Made by a program: the position numbers and the translations under genes | Notes under the pieces: generated by a model | What the model was told of the DNA's origin: nothing | Databases searched by the model: none | What the model saw: the letters and a program-made list of their open reading frames with translations, nothing else | In this document: positions 13,529 through 14,167 of the stretch, piece after piece | Position numbering within the stretch: the stretch's first letter is position 1 | Layout: each line of letters starts with the position of its first letter | Assembly: GCA_947379865.1 (NCBI GenBank) | Contig: CANCOY010000091.1 | Location: forward strand, 1 to 14,167 | Reading direction: 5' to 3' | Source of the DNA: Acetobacteraceae bacterium | GTDB taxonomy: Bacteria > Pseudomonadota > Alphaproteobacteria > Zavarziniales > Zavarziniaceae | DNA: 14,167 bases

Positions 13529-14167
13529 CTAAGACTGAGCCACCGCCAGCGCTGACAGGATTCCCTCCAGCGCTGCTGAAAATGCCGGCTCCAGCCGCGC
13601 CCGCAGGTCGCCGGGGCTGAGGCCATCTGCGCGCAGGCTGGCCAGCGTCTCGGCCCGGTCGCGCTTGGCCAGGCGGCGGCCATCGGGGCCGCACAGCAGA
13701 TCGTGATGGGCATAGAGCGGCACCGGCAGGCCCAGCAGGGCCTGCAGCAGGCGGTGCACATGGGTTGCCTCGAACAGGTCGCGGCCCCGGATGATCAGGC
13801 TGACGCCCTCCAGCGCATCATCGTGCACCACGGAGAGGTGATAGCTGGTGGGGGTCTCCTTGCGGGCCAATACCACGTCGCCAAAGCGGGCTGGCTCGGC
13901 CGCCACGGTGCCGGCAAAAACATCGGTCCAGACCAGATCCCCGCCCGCCTGCGCCAGCGCCGCCTCCATGTGCAGACGCAGGGCAAAGGGGGCGCCGCTG
14001 GCCTGCCGCGCCGTGGCCTCGGCCGGTGAAAGGTGGCGACAGGTCCCGGGATAAAGCGGGCCATCGGGGCCATGGGGGGCGCTGGGGCTGGCCGCCACCT
14101 CCGCCGCAATATCGGCGCGGGTACAGAAACAGGGATAGACGAGGCCAAGCGAGTCCAGCCGGGCCAG
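13529..14167 (-). CDS. gluQ: Glutamyl-queuosine tRNA(Asp) synthetase (cut by right edge)
   Basis: The enzyme attaches glutamate to queuosine at the wobble position of tRNA(Asp); it is a truncated paralogue of glutamyl-tRNA synthetase without the anticodon-binding domain. The frame is open through 14167, giving 212 codons; the N-terminus with the HIGH motif lies outside. Visible features are the zinc site CFC followed by YPGTC (Cys-x-Cys, Tyr and Cys ligands), FALRLHME, DVVLARKETPTSYHLSVVHDDALEGVSLIIRG, DLFEATHVHRLLQALLGLP, YAHHDLL, and LAKRD in the place of the KMSKS loop. The C-terminus ends soon after, as expected for GluQ and unlike full-length GltX. A GTG at 14098 is in frame but cannot be the start, because conserved sequence with the CFC zinc ligands continues upstream. 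Confidence 0.94.
   Translation of the reverse strand: MARLDSLGLVYPCFCTRADIAAEVAASPSAPHGPDGPLYPGTCRHLSPAEATARQASGAPFALRLHMEAALAQAGGDLVWTDVFAGTVAAEPARFGDVVLARKETPTSYHLSVVHDDALEGVSLIIRGRDLFEATHVHRLLQALLGLPVPLYAHHDLLCGPDGRRLAKRDRAETLASLRADGLSPGDLRARLEPAFSAALEGILSALAVAQS

Overview
The window is GC-rich, about two thirds G+C by eye, and looks like a chromosomal segment of an alphaproteobacterium. The closest fit is a Rhodospirillales/Azospirillaceae-type organism, but this assignment is an inference from gene content and codon use. The main markers are three ethylmalonyl-CoA pathway enzymes of the alphaproteobacterial type, a cobalt-type nitrile hydratase operon and a glutamyl-queuosine tRNA(Asp) synthetase (GluQ). 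No tRNA or rRNA genes, insertion sequences, CRISPR arrays or phage genes were seen.

Layout, left to right. (1) 1-1360: the N-terminal part of an ECF-type sigma factor (minus strand, cut by the left edge), a relatively AT-rich divergent promoter region, and a calcium-binding EF-hand protein (plus strand) that ends at a very strong hairpin terminator. (2) 1367-6775: the ethylmalonyl-CoA block. ccr followed by mcd form a minus-strand operon, and ecm is divergent on the plus strand. The shared 323-nt control region holds a sigma70-like promoter for ecm and a TTGCAA/TTTGCA repeat resembling ScfR/PccR-type sites. Ccr makes ethylmalonyl-CoA from crotonyl-CoA and CO2, Ecm isomerises it to methylsuccinyl-CoA, and Mcd oxidises that to mesaconyl-CoA. 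Together they support acetyl-CoA assimilation without the glyoxylate shunt. The epimerase and the mesaconyl-CoA steps are not in the window.

(3) 6781-10171: a self-contained cassette of a TetR-family repressor, an exported two-domain protein (metallo-beta-lactamase fold plus SnoaL-like/NTF2-like domain) and an MFS transporter. Two matching palindromes of the form GGAC-N6-GTCC lie in the tetR promoter and over the promoter of the two-domain gene, which suggests a repressor controlling itself and its neighbours. This is the best candidate here for an uncharacterised system. (4) 10199-11595, minus strand: a zinc-dependent medium-chain alcohol dehydrogenase and, downstream, a 76-residue acyl-carrier-like protein with Thr where the phosphopantetheine Ser is expected.

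(5) 11766-13523: a tightly overlapping nitrile hydratase operon (alpha, beta, accessory/activator) whose alpha subunit carries an extreme His/Asp tail. (6) 13529-14167: gluQ on the minus strand, cut by the right edge, ending 5 nt from the nitrile hydratase operon.
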